In this document: one piece after another, positions 1 through 14,276 of the stretch
How the letters are laid out: every line of letters starts with the position of its first letter
Position numbering within the stretch: the first letter of the stretch is position 1
Notes under the pieces: generated by a model
Databases searched by the model: none
Seen by the model: the letters and a program-made list of their open reading frames with translations, nothing else
Told to the model about the DNA's origin: nothing
From: Siphonodentalium dalli
Taxonomy: Eukaryota > Mollusca > Scaphopoda > Gadilida > Siphonodentaliidae
Direction: 5' to 3'
Assembly: GCA_032622095.1 (NCBI GenBank)
Contig: CP136063.1
Location: 27,280,987 to 27,344,986 of the forward strand
Length of the DNA stretch: 64,000 nucleotides
Made by a program: the position numbers and the translations under genes

Positions 1-109
1 TATCTGTTCTGGACTCCATAATTAATTAAACATCGATATTTAACCTTGAGTTATTCATAACGAACAATGATTATGTGTTCTGGAGACCGTAACTAAATAT
101 CGATATTTA

Positions 110-2571
110 ACCTGGAGTTATTCATGACGGGCAATGATTACCTGTTCTGGAGACCATAATTAAACAACGATATGTAACCTGGAGTGCTCATGACGGGCAA
201 TGATTACCTGTTCTGGAGACCGTAATTAAAGATGGATATTACACCTGGAGTTATTCATGACGAGCAATGATTATCTGTCCTGGAGACCACAAATAAACAT
301 CGATATTTAACCTTGAGTTATTCATGACGAGCACTCATTATCTGTTATGGAGACCATAATTAAACATCGATATTTAACCTGGAGTTCTCATGACGTCACT
401 TGTTATCTGTTATGGAGACCATAATTAAACATCGATATTTAACCTGGAGTTATTCATGACGAGCGCTCATTATCTGTTCTGGAAACCATAACTAAACATC
501 AATATTTAACCTGGAGTTCTTCATGGCGGGCAATGATTATCTGTTCTGGAGACGATAACTAAACATCGATATTTAACCTGGAGTTCTCATGACGGGCACT
601 GATTATCTGTTCTGGAGACCATAATTAAACATCGATATTTAACCTGGAGTTCTCGTGACGGCAATGATTATCTGTTCTGGAGACCGTAATTAAAGATCGA
701 TATTTTACTGGAGTTATTCATGACGACCACTGATTATCAGTTCTGGGGACCATAATTAAACATCTATATTTACCCTGGAGTTCTCATGACGGGCAATGAT
801 TATCTGTTCTGGTGACCGTAATTAAAGATCGATAATTAACCTGGAGTTATTCATGACGACCACTGATTATCTGTTCTGGAGACCATAACTAAACATCGAT
901 ATGTAACCTGGAGTGCTCATGACGGGCACTGATTATCTGTTCTGGAGACCGTAATTAAAGATCGATATTTAGTCTGCAGTTATTCATGACGATCAATGAT
1001 TATCTTCCCGGAGACCACAATTACACATCGATTTTTAACATTGAGTTGTTCATGACGGGCACTGATTATCTGTTCTGGAGACCATCATTAAACATCGATA
1101 TTTAACCTGGAGTTCTCATGACGGACAATGAGTATCTGTTCTGGAGACCATAATTAAACATCGATATATTTAACCTGAAGTTATGTATTACGGGCAATGA
1201 TTATCTGTTCAGGATACCATAATTAAAGATCGATATGTAACCTTGAGTTATTCATAACGGGCAATGATTATCTGTTCTGGAGACCATAATTAAAGATCGA
1301 TATTTAACCTTTACTTATTCATAACGGGCAATGTTTATCTGTTCTGGAGACCATAATTAAACATCGATAATTATCCTGGAATTATTCATAACGGTCACTG
1401 ATTATCTGTTCTGGAGAACATAGTTAAGGATCGATATTTAACCTGGTGTTCTCATGACGGGCAATGATTATCTGCTCTGGGGACCATATTTAAAGATCGA
1501 CATTTAACCTTGAGTTATTCATGACGGGCACTGATTATCTGTTCTGGAGACCATAATTAAACATCGATATTTAACCAGGAGTTCTCATGACTTGGGAATG
1601 AGTATCTGTTCTGGGGACCATAATTAAACATCGATATTTAACCGTGAGTTATTCATGACGGGCAATGATTATCTGTTCAGGAGACCATAATTAAAGATCG
1701 ATATTTAACCTTGAGTTAATCATAACAGGCAATGATTATCTGTTTTGGAGACCATAATTAAAGATCGATATTTAACCTTGAGTTATTCATAACGGGCAAT
1801 GATTATCTGTTCTGGAGACCGTAGTTAAATATCGATATATAACCTGGAGTTATTCATGACGGGCACTGATTATCTGTTCAGGAGACCATAATTAAACATC
1901 GATATTTAACCTGGAGTTCTCATGACGTCACTGGTTATCTGTTATGGAGACCATAATTAAACATCGATATTCAACCTGCAGTTATTCATGACGGGCAATG
2001 ATTATCTGTTCTGGAGACCATAAATAAATATCGATATTTAACCTGGAGTTATTCATGACGGGCAATGATTATCTGTTCTGGAGACCATAATTAAACAACG
2101 ATATGTAACCTGGAGTGCTCATGACGGGCAATGATTACCTGTTCTGGAGACCGTAATTAAAGATGGATATTACACCTGGAGTTATTCATGACGAGCAATG
2201 ATTATCTGTCCTGGAGACCACAAATAAACATCGATATTTAACCTTGAGTTATTCATGACGAGCACTCATTATCTGTTATGGAGACCATAATTAAACATCG
2301 ATATTTAACCTGGAGTTCTCATGACGTCACTTGTTATATGTTATGGAGACCATAATTAAACATCGATATTTAACCTGGAGTTATTCATGACGAGCGCTCA
2401 TTATCTGTTCTGGAAACCATAACTAAACATCAATATTTAACCTGGAGTTCTTCATGGCGGGCAATGATTATCTGTTCTGGAGACGATAACTAAACATCGA
2501 TATTTAACCTGGAGTTCTCATGACGGGCACTGATTATCTGTTCTGGAGACCATAATTAAACATCGATATTT
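110..2571 (+). repeat. Higher-order repeat, 1931-bp period, 1.3 copies
   Basis: The segment starting at about 110 recurs at about 2041 with a constant offset of 1931 bp (for example GACGGGCAAT at 126 and at 2057), and the match runs to about 640/2571. Shared diagnostic variants include AACAACGATATG, GATGGATATTACACC and the CATGACGTCACTTG monomer. The period corresponds to about 29 monomers. The same unit occurs once more at about 21834-23650, beyond the two islands. Confidence 0.85.
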
Positions 2572-2620
2572 AACCTGGAGTTATTCATAACGGGCAATGA
2601 TTATCTGTTCTGGAGACCAT

Positions 2621-4798
2621 AAATAAACATCAATTATTATCCTGGAATTATTCATAACGGTCACTGATTATCTGTTCTGGAGACCATAATTAAGGATCGA
2701 TATTTAACTTGGTGTTCTCATGATGGTCACTGATTATCTGTTCTGGAGACCATAATTAAAGATCGACATTTATCCTGGAATTATTCATAACGGTCACTGA
2801 TTATCTGTTCTGGAGACCGTAATTAAAGATCGATATTTAACCTGGAGTTATTCATGATGACCACTGATCATCTGTTCTGGAGACCTTAATTAAACATCGA
2901 TATGTAACCTGGAGTGCTCATGACGGGCAACGATTATCTGTTCTGGAGACCGTAATTAAAGATCGATATTTAATCTGGAGTTATTCATGACGAGCAATGA
3001 TTATCTGTCCTTGAGACCACAAATAAACATCGATATTTAACCTGGAGCTATTCATGACGAGCACTGATTATCTGTTCTGGAGACCATAATTAAACATCGA
3101 TATTTAACCTGGAGTTATTCATGATGACCACTGATTATCTGTTCTGGAGACCATAATTAAACATCGATATGTAACCTGGAGTGCTCATGACGGGCAATGA
3201 TTATCTGTTCTGGAGACCGTAATTAAAGATCGATATTTAATCTGGAGTTATTCATGACGAGCAATGATTATCTGTCCTTGAGACCATAATTAAACATCTA
3301 TATTTAACCTTTAGTTATTCATGACGGGTACTGATTATCTGTTCTGGAGACCATAATTAAACATCGATATATAACCTGGAGTGCTCATGACGGGCAATGA
3401 TTATCTGTTCTGGAGACCGTAATTAAACATCGATATTTAACCTGGAGTTATTCATGACGAGCACTGATTATCTGTTCTGGAGACCACAATTAAACATCGA
3501 TATTTAACCTTTAGTTATTCATGACGGGTACTGATTATCTGTTCTGGAGACCATAATTAAACATCGATATTTAACCTGGAGTTCTCATGACGAGCAATGA
3601 GTATCTGTTCCGGAGACCATAATTAAACATCGATTTTTAACCTTGAGTTATTCATGACGGGCAACGATTATCTGTTCAGGAGACCATAATTAAACATCGA
3701 TATTGAACCTGGAGTTCTCATGACGAGCACTGATAATCTGTTCTGGAGACCATAATTAAACATCGATATTGAACCTGGAGTTCTCATGACGAGCAATGAT
3801 TATCTGTTCAGGAGACCATAATTAAACATCGATATTTAGCCTGGAGTTCTCATGACGAGCAATGATTATCTGTTCAGGAGACCATAATTAAACATCGATA
3901 TTTAACCTGGAGTTCTCATGACGGGCAGTGATTATCTGTTCTGGAGACCGTAACTAAATATCTATATTTAACCTGGAGTTATTCATGGCGGGCACTGATT
4001 ATCTGTTCTGGAGACCATAACTAAATATCTATATTTAACCTGGAGTTATTCATGGCGGGCACTGATTATCTGTCCTGGAGACCATAATTAAACATCGATA
4101 TTTAACCTGGAGTTCTCATGACGGGCACTGATTATCTGTTCTGGAGACCATAACTATATATCGATATTTAATCTGGAGTTATTCATGACGGGCACTGATT
4201 ATCTGTTCTGGAGACCATAATTAAACATCGATATTTAACCTGGAGTTATTCATGACGGGCACTGATTATCTGTTCTGGAGAACATAATTAAATATCGATA
4301 TTTAACCTGGAGTTCTCATGACGGGCAATGTGTATCTGTTCTGGAGATCATAATTAAAGTTCGATATGTTACCTTAAGTTATTCATAACGGGCAATGATT
4401 ATCTGTTCTGGAGACCATAATTAAAGATCGATATTTAACCTTGAGTTATTCATAACGGGCAATGATTATCTGTTCCTGAGACCATAATTAAACATCGATA
4501 ATTATCCTGGAATTATTCATAACGGTCACTGATTATCTGTTCTGGAGACCATAATTAAGGATCGATATTTAACTTGGTGTTTTCATGACGGTCACTGATT
4601 ATCTGTTCTGGAGACCATAATTAAATATCGACAATTAACCTTGAGTTATTCATGACGGGCACTGATTATCTGTTCTGGAGACCATAATTAAACATCGATA
4701 TTTATCCTTGAGTTATTCATGACGAGCACTGATTATCTGTGCTGGAGACCATAATTAAACATCGATATTTAACCTGGAGTTCTCGTGACGGGCAATGA
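2621..4798 (+). repeat. Duplicated satellite segment (matches 8483-10661, part also at 7121-7980)
   Basis: The marker AAATAAACATCAATTATTAT at 2621 recurs at 7121 (offset 4500) and 8483 (offset 5862). Lines from 2641 to about 3470 match 7141 to about 7970 nearly base for base. The longer match at offset 5862 continues to about 4798/10661, with a 1-bp shift at about 10153. It is an older block from which several later HOR copies appear to have been built, because the same marker also opens blocks at 33.9, 40.7, 42.7, 44.7 and 63.56 kb. Confidence 0.8.
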
Positions 4799-6589
4799 TT
4801 ACCTGCTGTGGAGACCGTAATTAAAGATCGATATTTAACCTGGAGTTATTCATGACGAGCGCTGATTATCTGTTCTGGAGACCATACTTAAACATCTATA
4901 TGTAACCTGGAGTGCTCATGACGGGCAATGATTATCTGTTCTGGAGACCGTAATTAAAGATCGATTTTTAATCTGGATTTATTCATGACGAGCAATGATT
5001 ATCTGTTCTGGAGACCATAATTAAACATCGATATTTAACCTGGACTTCTTCATGGCGGGCAATGATTATCTGCGCTGGAGTCCACAATTAAACATCGATA
5101 TTTAACCGTTTGTTATTCATGACGGGTACTGATTATCTGTTCTGGAGACCATAATTAAACACCGATATATAACCTGGAGTTCTCATGACGGGCAATGAGT
5201 ATCTGTTCCGGAGACCATAATTAAACATCGATTTTAACCTTGAGTTATTCATGACGGGCAATGATTATCTGTTCAGGAGACCATAACTAAATATCGATAG
5301 TTAACCTGGAGTTATTCATGACGGGCACTGATTATCTGTTCTGGAGATCATAACTATATATCGATATTTAATCTAGAGTTATTCATGACGGGCACTGATT
5401 ATCTGTTCTGGAGACCTTAACTAAATATCGATATTTAACCTGGAGTTATTCATGGCGGGCACTCTATTATCTGTTCTGGAGACCATAACTAAATATCGAT
5501 ATTTAACCTGGAGTTATTCATGACGGGCACCGATTATCTGTTCTGGAGACCTTAACTAAATATCGATATTTAACCTGGAGTTATTCATGACGGGCACTGA
5601 TTATCTGTTCTGGAGATCATAACTATATATCGATATTTAATCTAGAGTTATTCAAGACGGGCACTTTATTATCTGTTCAGGAGACCATAACTAAATATCG
5701 ATATTTAACATGGAGATCTCATGACGGGCACTCTATTATCTGTTCTGGAGACCATAACTAAATATCGATATTTAACCTGGAGTTATTCATGCCGGGCAAT
5801 GATTATCTGTTCAGGAGACCATAACTAAATATCGATATTTAACCTGGAGTTATTCATGACGGGCAGTGATTATCTGTTCTGGAGATCATAACTATATATC
5901 GATATTTAATCTAGAGTTATTCATGACGGGCACTGATTATCTGTTCTGGAGACCATAATTAAACATCGATATTTATCCTTGAGTTATTCATGACGAGCAC
6001 TGATTATCTGTGCTGGAGACCATAATTAAACATCGATATTTAACCTGGAGTTCTCGTGACGGGCAATGAGTATCTGTTCTGGAGACCATAATTAAAGATC
6101 GATATGTTACCTTGAGTTATTCATAACGGGCAATGAGTATCTGTTCTGGAGACCATAATTAAAGATCGACATTTAACCTGGAGTTATTCATGACGAGCAC
6201 TCATTATCTATTCTGGAAACGATAACTAAACATCGATATTTAACCTAGAGTTCTTCATGACGGGCAACGATTATCTGTTCTGGAGACCATAATTAAAAGA
6301 TCGATATTTAACCTGGAGTTATTCATGACGACCACTGATTATCTGTTCTGGAGACCATAATTAAACCTCAATATTTAACCTAGAGTTCTTCATGACGGGC
6401 AATGATTATCTGTTCTTGAGATCGTAATTAAAGATCGATATTTAACCTGGAGTTATTCATGACGGGCACTGGTTATCTGTTCTGGAGACCGTAATTAAAG
6501 ATTGATATTTAACCTGGAGTTCTCATGACGGGCACTGATTATCTGTTCTGGAGACCATAACTAAATATCGATATTTAACTAGGAGTTAT

Positions 6590-9313
6590 TCATGACGGGC
6601 ACTGATTATCTGTTCTGGAGACCATAACTAAATATCGATATTTAACCTGGAGTTATTCATGGCGGGCACTGATTACATGTCCTGGAGACCATAATTAAAC
6701 ATCGATATTTAACCTGGAGTTCTCATGACGGGCAATTATTATCTGTTCTGGAAGCCGTAATTAAAGATTGATATTTAACCTGGAGTTATTCATAACTACA
6801 TATTTAACCTGGTGTTCTCATAACGAGCACTGATTATCTGTTCTTGAGACCATAACTAAATATCGATATTTAATCTGGAGTTATTCATGACGGGCACTGA
6901 TTATCTGTTCTGGAGACCATAATTAAACATCGATATTTAACCTTGAGTTATTCATGACGGGCACTGATTATCTGTTCTGGAGACCATAATTAAATATCGA
7001 TATTTAACCTGGAGTTCTCATGACGGGCAATGAGTATCTGTTCTGGAGACCATAATTAAAGACTGATATGTTACCTTGAGTTATTCATAACGGTCAATGA
7101 TTATCTGTTCTGGAGACCATAAATAAACATCAATTATTATCCTGGAATTATTCATAACGGTCACTGATTATCTGTTCTGGAGACCATAATTAAGGATCGA
7201 TATTTAACTTGGTGTTCTCATGATGGTCACTGATTATCTGTTCTGGAGACCATAATTAAAGATCGACATTTATCCTGGAATTATTCATAACGGTCACTGA
7301 TTATCTGTTCTGGAAACCGTAATTAAAGATCGATATTTAACCTGGAGTTATTCATGATGACCACTGATCATCTGTTCTGGAGACCTTAATTAAACATCGA
7401 TATGTAACCTGGAGTGCTCATGACGGGCAATGATTATCTGTTCTGGAGACCGTAATTAAAGATCGATATTTAATCTGGAGTTATTCATGACGAGCAATGA
7501 TTATCTGTCCTTGAGACCACAAATAAACATCGATATTTAACCTGGAGCTATTCATGACGAGCACTGATTATCTGTTCTGGAGACCATAATTAAACATCGA
7601 TATTTAACCTGGAGTTATTCATGATGACCACTGATTATCTGTTCTGGAGACCATAATTAAACATCGATATGTAACCTGGAGTGCTCATGACGGGCAATGA
7701 TTATCTGTTCTGGAGACCGTAATTAAAGATCGATATTTAATCTGGAGTTATTCATGACGAGCAATGATTATCTGTCCTTGAGACCATAATTAAACATCGA
7801 TATTTAACCTTTAGTTATTCATGACGGGTACTGATTATCTGTTCTGGAGACCATAATTAAACATCGATATATAACCTGGAGTGCTCATGACGGGCAATGA
7901 TTATCTATTCTGGAGACCGTAATTAAACATCGATATTTAACCTGGAGTTATTCATGACGGGCACTGATTATCTGTTCTGGAGACCATAACTAAATATCGA
8001 TATTTAACCTGGAGTTATTCATGGCGGGCACTGATTACATGTCCTGGAGACCATAATTAAACATCGATATTTAACCTGGAGTTCTCATGACGGGCAATTA
8101 TTATCTGTTCTGGAAGCCGTAATTAAAGATTGATATTTAACCTGGAGTTATTCATAACTACATATTTAACCTGGTGTTCTCATAACGAGCACTGATTATC
8201 TGTTCTTGAGACCATAACTAAATATCGATATTTAATCTGGAGTTATTCATGACGGGCACTGATTATCTGTTCTGGAGACCATAATTAAACATCGATATTT
8301 AACCTTGAGTTATTCATGACGGGCACTGATTATCTGTTCTGGAGACCATAATTAAATATCGATATTTAACCTGGAGTTCTCATGACGGGCAATGAGTATC
8401 TGTTCTGGAGACCATAATTAAAGACTGATATGTTACCTTGAGTTATTCATAACGGTCAATGATTATCTGTTCTGGAGACCATAAATAAACATCAATTATT
8501 ATCCTGGAATTATTCATAACGGTCACTGATTATCTGTTCTGGAGACCATAATTAAGGATCGATATTTAACTTGGTGTTCTCATGATGGTCACTGATTATC
8601 TGTTCTGGAGACCATAATTAAAGATCGACATTTATCCTGGAATTATTCATAACGGTCACTGATTATCTGTTCTGGAGACCGTAATTAAAGATCGATATTT
8701 AACCTGGAGTTATTCATGATGACCACTGATCATCTGTTCTGGAGACCTTAATTAAACATCGATATGTAACCTGGAGTGCTCATGACGGGCAATGATTATC
8801 TGTTCTGGAGACCGTAATTAAAGATCGATATTTAATCTGGAGTTATTCATGACGAGCAATGATTATCTGTCCTTGAGACCACAAATAAACATCGATATTT
8901 AACCTGGAGCTATTCATGACGAGCACTGATTATCTGTTCTGGAGACCATAATTAAACATCGATATTTAACCTGGAGTTATTCATGATGACCACTGATTAT
9001 CTGTTCTGGAGACCATAATTAAACATCGATATGTAACCTGGAGTGCTCATGACGGGCAATGATTATCTGTTCTGGAGACCGTAATTAAAGATCGATATTT
9101 AATCTGGAGTTATTCATGACGAGCAATGATTATCTGTCCTTGAGACCATAATTAAACATCGATATTTAACCTTTAGTTATTCATGACGGGTACTGATTAT
9201 CTGTTCTGGAGACCATAATTAAACATCGATATATAACCTGGAGTGCTCATGACGGGCAATGATTATCTATTCTGGAGACCGTAATTAAACATCGATATTT
9301 AACCTGGAGTTAT
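6590..9313 (+). repeat. Tandem duplication of a 1362-bp satellite block
   Basis: There are two adjacent copies, about 6590-7951 and 7952-9313. Three independent markers keep the spacing at 1362 bp: GGCGGGCACTGATTACATG at 6661 and 8023, the short CATAACTACATATTT unit at 6791 and 8153, and AAATAAACATCAATTATTAT at 7121 and 8483. The copies differ at only a few positions, so the duplication is recent relative to general monomer divergence. Confidence 0.88.
6791..6818 (+). repeat. Truncated mini-monomer (about 28 bp)
   Basis: Here CATAAC is followed directly by TACATATTTAACC. A normal monomer has about 38 bp between these (CGGGCACTG, the TTCTGGAGACC block and half of the dyad). The same internally deleted unit occurs at 8153, 33501, 54987, 58666 and 63166. 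It is therefore inherited with the HORs and is a good phase marker for them. Confidence 0.85.
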
Positions 9314-12300
9314 TCATGACGAGCACTGATTATCTGTTCTGGAGACCACAATTAAACATCGATATTTAACCTTTAGTTATTCATGACGGGTACTGATTAT
9401 CTGTTCTGGAGACCATAATTAAACATCGATATATAACCTGGAGTTCTCATGACGAGCAATGAGTATCTGTTCCGGAGACCATAATTAAACATCGATTTTT
9501 AACCTTGAGTTATTCATGACGGGCAATGATTATCTGTTCAGGAGACCATAATTAAACATCGATATTGAACCTGGAGTTCTCATGACGAGCACTGATAATC
9601 TGTTCTGGAGACCATAATTAAACATCGATATTGAACCTGGAGTTCTCATGACGAGCAATGATTATCTGTTCAGGAGACCATAATTAAACATCGATATTTA
9701 GCCTGGAGTTCTCATGACGAGCAATGATTATCTGTTCAGGAGACCATAATTAAACATCGATATTTAACCTGGAGTTCTCATGACGGGCAGTGATTATCTG
9801 TTCTGGAGACCGTAACTAAATATCTATATTTAACCTGGAGTTATTCATGGCGGGCACTGATTATCTGTTCTGGAGACCATAACTAAATATCTATATTTAA
9901 CCTGGAGTTATTCATGGCGGGCACTGATTATCGGTCCTGGAGACCATAATTAAACATCGATATTTAACCTGGAGTTCTCATGACGGGCACTGATTATCTG
10001 TTCTGGAGACCATAACTATATATCGATATTTAATCTGGAGTTATTCATGACGGGCACTGATTATCTGTTCTGGAGACCATAATTAAACATCGATATTTAA
10101 CCTGGAGTTATTCATGACGGGCACTGATTATCTGTTCTGGAGAACATAATTAAAGTATCGATATTTAATCTGGAGTTCGCATGACGGGCAATGTGTATCT
10201 GTTCTGGAGACCATAATTAAAGTTCGATATGTTACCTTGAGTTATTCATAACGGGCAATGATTATCTGTTCTGGAGACCATAATTAAAGATCGATATTTA
10301 ACCTTGAGTTATTCATAACGGACAATGATTATCTGTTCCTGAGACCATAATTAAACATCGATAATTATCCTGGAATTATTCATAACGGTCACTGATTATC
10401 TGTTCTGGAGACCATAATTAAGGATCGATATTTAACTTGGTGTTTTCATGACGGTCACTGATTATCTGTTCTGGAGACCATAATTAAATATCGACAATTA
10501 ACCTTGAGTTATTCATGACGGGCACTGATTATCTGTTCTGGAGACCATAATTAAACATCGATATTTATCCTTGAGTTATTCATGACGAGCACTGATTATC
10601 TGTGCTGGAGACCATAATTAAACATCGATATTTAACCTGGAGTTCTCGTGACGGGCAATGAGTATCTGTTCTGGAGACCATAATTAAAGATCGATATGTT
10701 ACCTTGAGTTATTCATAACGGGCAATGAGTATCTGTTCTGGAGACCATAATTAAAGATCGACATTTAACCTGGAGTTATTCATGACGAGCACTCATTATC
10801 TATTCTGGAAACGATAACTAAACATCGATATTTAACCTAGAGTTCTTCATGACGGGCAACGATTATCTGTTCTGGAGACCATAATTAAAGATCGATATTT
10901 AACCTGGAGTTATTCATGACGACCACTGATTATCTGTTCTGGAGACCATAATTAAACCTCAATATTTAACCTAGAGTTCTTCATGACGGGCAATGATTAT
11001 CTGTTCTTGAGATCGTAATTAAAGATCGATATTTAACCTGGAGTTATTCATGACGGGCACTGGTTATCTGTTCTGGAGACCGTAATTAAAGATTGATATT
11101 TAACCTGGAGTTCTCATGACGGGCACTGATTATCTGTTCTTGAGACCATAACTATATATCGATATTTAATCTGGAGTTATTCATGACGGGCACTGATTAT
11201 CTGTTCTGGAGACCATAATTAAACATCGATATTTAACCTTGAGTTATTCATGACGGGCACTGATTATCTGTTCTGGAGACCATAATTAAATATCGATATT
11301 TAACCTGGAGTTCTCATGACGGGCAATGAGTATCTGTTCTGGAGACCATAATTAAAGACTGATATGTTACCTTGAGTTATTCATAACGGTCAATGATTAT
11401 CTGTTCTGGAGACCATAATTAAAGATCTATATTTAACCTTGAGTTATTCATAACGGGCAATGATTATCTGTTCTGGAGACCATAAATAAACATCAATTAT
11501 TATCCTGGAATTATTCATAACGGTCACTGATTATCTGTTCTGGAGACCATAATTAAGGATCGATATTTAACTTGGTGTTCTCATGATGGCACTGATTATC
11601 TGTTCTGGAGACCATAATTAAAGATCAACATTTATCCTGGAATTATTCATAACGGTCACTGATTATCTGTTCTGGAGACCGTAATTAAAGATCGATATTT
11701 AACCTGGAGTTATTCATGATGACCACTGATCATCTGTTCTGGAGACCTTAATTAAACATCGATATGTAACCTGGAGTGCTCATGACGGGCAATGATTATC
11801 TGTTCTGGAGACCGTAATTAAAGATCGATATTTAATCTGGAGTTATTCATGACGAGCAATGATTATCTGTCCTTGAGACCACAAATAAACATCGATATTT
11901 AACCTGGAGCTATTCATGACGAGCACTGATTATCTGCGCTGGAGACCACAATTAAAGATCGATATTTAACCGTTTGTTATTCATGACGGGTACTGATTAT
12001 CTGTTCTGGAGACCATAATTAAACACCGATATATAACCTGGAGTTCTCATGACGGGCAATGAGTATCTGTTCCGGAGACCATAATTAAACATCGATTTTT
12101 AACCTTGAGTTATTCATGACGGGCAATGATTATCTGTTCAGGAGACCATAACTAAATATCGATATTTAACCTGGAGTTATTCATGACGGGCACTGATTAT
12201 CTGTTCTGGAGATCATAACTATATATCGATATTTAATCTAGAGTTATTCATGACGGGCACTGATTATATGTTCTGAAGACCTTAACTAAATATCGATATT

Positions 12301-12949
12301 TAACCTGGAGTTATTCATGGCGGGCACTCTATTATCTGTTCTGGATACCATAACTAAATATCGATATTTAACCTGGAGTTATTCATGACGGGCACCGATT
12401 ATCTGTTCTGGAGACCTTAACTAAATATCGATATTTAACCTGGAGTTATTCATGACGGGCACTGATTATCTGTTCTGGAGATCATAACTATATATCGATA
12501 TTTAATCTAGAGTTATTCATGACGGGCACTTTATTATCTGTTCAGGAGACCATAACTAAATATCGATATTTAACATGGAGATCTCATGACGGGCCCTCTA
12601 TTATCTGTTCTGGAGACCATAACTAAATATCGATATTTAACCTGGAGTTATTCATGACGGGCAATGATTATCTGTTCAGGAGACCATAACTAAATATCGA
12701 TATTTAACCTGGAGTTATTCATGACGGGCACTGATTATCTGTTCTGGAGATCATAACTATATATCGATATTTAATCTAGAGTTATTCATGACGGGCACTG
12801 ATTATCTGTTCTGGAGACCTTAACTAAATATCGATATTTAACCTGGAGTTATTCATGGTGGGCACTCTATTATTTTTTCTGGAGACCATAACTAAATATC
12901 GATATTTAACCTGGAGTTATTCATGACGGGCACTGATTATCTGTTCTGG

Positions 12950-13009
12950 CATGTGTTGTCTGTATGATCATGGATGGGGTGTGTGGATAAATGGGGAGTT
13001 ATTTTATGG
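12950..13009. other. 60-bp non-satellite segment inside a monomer, copy 1
   Basis: Between TTCTGG and AGACC of one monomer lies about 60 bp with no resemblance to the satellite. It is G-rich on this strand and includes GGATGGGGTGTGTGGATAA. The satellite resumes in the correct phase after TTATGG, which resembles the interrupted TTCTGG. It could be filler DNA from break repair or a small insertion. No coding potential or known element is visible. Confidence 0.85.
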
Positions 13010-14216
13010 AGACCTTAACTAAATATCGATATTTAACCTGGAGTTATTCATGGCGGGCACTGATTATCTGTCCTGGAGACCATAATTAAACATCGATATT
13101 TAACCTGGAGTTCTCATGACGGGCACTGATTATCTGTTCTGGAGACCGTAATTAAAGATTGATATTTAACCTGGAGTTCTCATGACGGGCACTGATTATC
13201 TGTTCTGGAGACCATAACTAAATATCGATATTTAACCTGGAGTTATTCATGACGGGCACTGATTATCTGTTCTGGAGATCATAACTATATATCGATATTT
13301 AATCTAGAGTTATTCATGACGGGCACTGATTATCTGTCGTGGAGACCATAATTAAACATCGATTTTTAACCTTGAGTTATTCATGACGGGCAATGATTAT
13401 CTGTTCAGGAGACCATAACTAAATATCGATATTTAACCTGGAGTTATTCATGACGGGCACTGATTATCTGTTCTGGAGATCATAACTATATATCGATATT
13501 TAATCTAGAGTTATTCATGACGGGCACTGATTATATGTTCTGAAGACCTTAACTAAATATCGATATTTAACCTGGAGTTATTCATGGCGGGCACTCTATT
13601 ATCTGTTCTGGATACCATAACTAAATATCGATATTTAACCTGGAGTTATTCATGACGGGCACCGATTATCTGTTCTGGAGACCTTAACTAAATATCGATA
13701 TTTAACCTGGAGTTATTCATGACGGGCACTGATTATCTGTTCTGGAGATCATAACTATATATCGATATTTAATCTAGAGTTATTCATGACGGGCACTTTA
13801 TTATCTGTTCAGGAGACCATAACTAAATATCGATATTTAACATGGAGATCTCATGACGGGCCCTCTATTATCTGTTCTGGAGACCATAACTAAATATCGA
13901 TATTTAACCTGGAGTTATTCATGACGGGCAATGATTATCTGTTCAGGAGACCATAACTAAATATCGATATTTAACCTGGAGTTATTCATGACGGGCACTG
14001 ATTATCTGTTCTGGAGATCATAACTATATATCGATATTTAATCTAGAGTTATTCATGACGGGCACTGATTATCTGTTCTGGAGACCTTAACTAAATATCG
14101 ATATTTAACCTGGAGTTATTCATGGTGGGCACTCTATTATTTTTTCTGGAGACCATAACTAAATATCGATATTTAACCTGGAGTTATTCATGACGGGCAC
14201 TGATTATCTGTTCTGG

Positions 14217-14276
14217 CATGTGTTGTCTGTATGATCATGGATGGGGTGTGTGGATAAATGGGGAGTTATTTTATGG
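14217..14276. other. 60-bp non-satellite segment, copy 2
   Basis: This is an exact repeat of the segment at 12950-13009, carried along by the 1267-bp duplication. Because the segment is not satellite, its presence in both copies shows that block duplication, and not independent monomer mutation, created the second copy. Confidence 0.87.
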
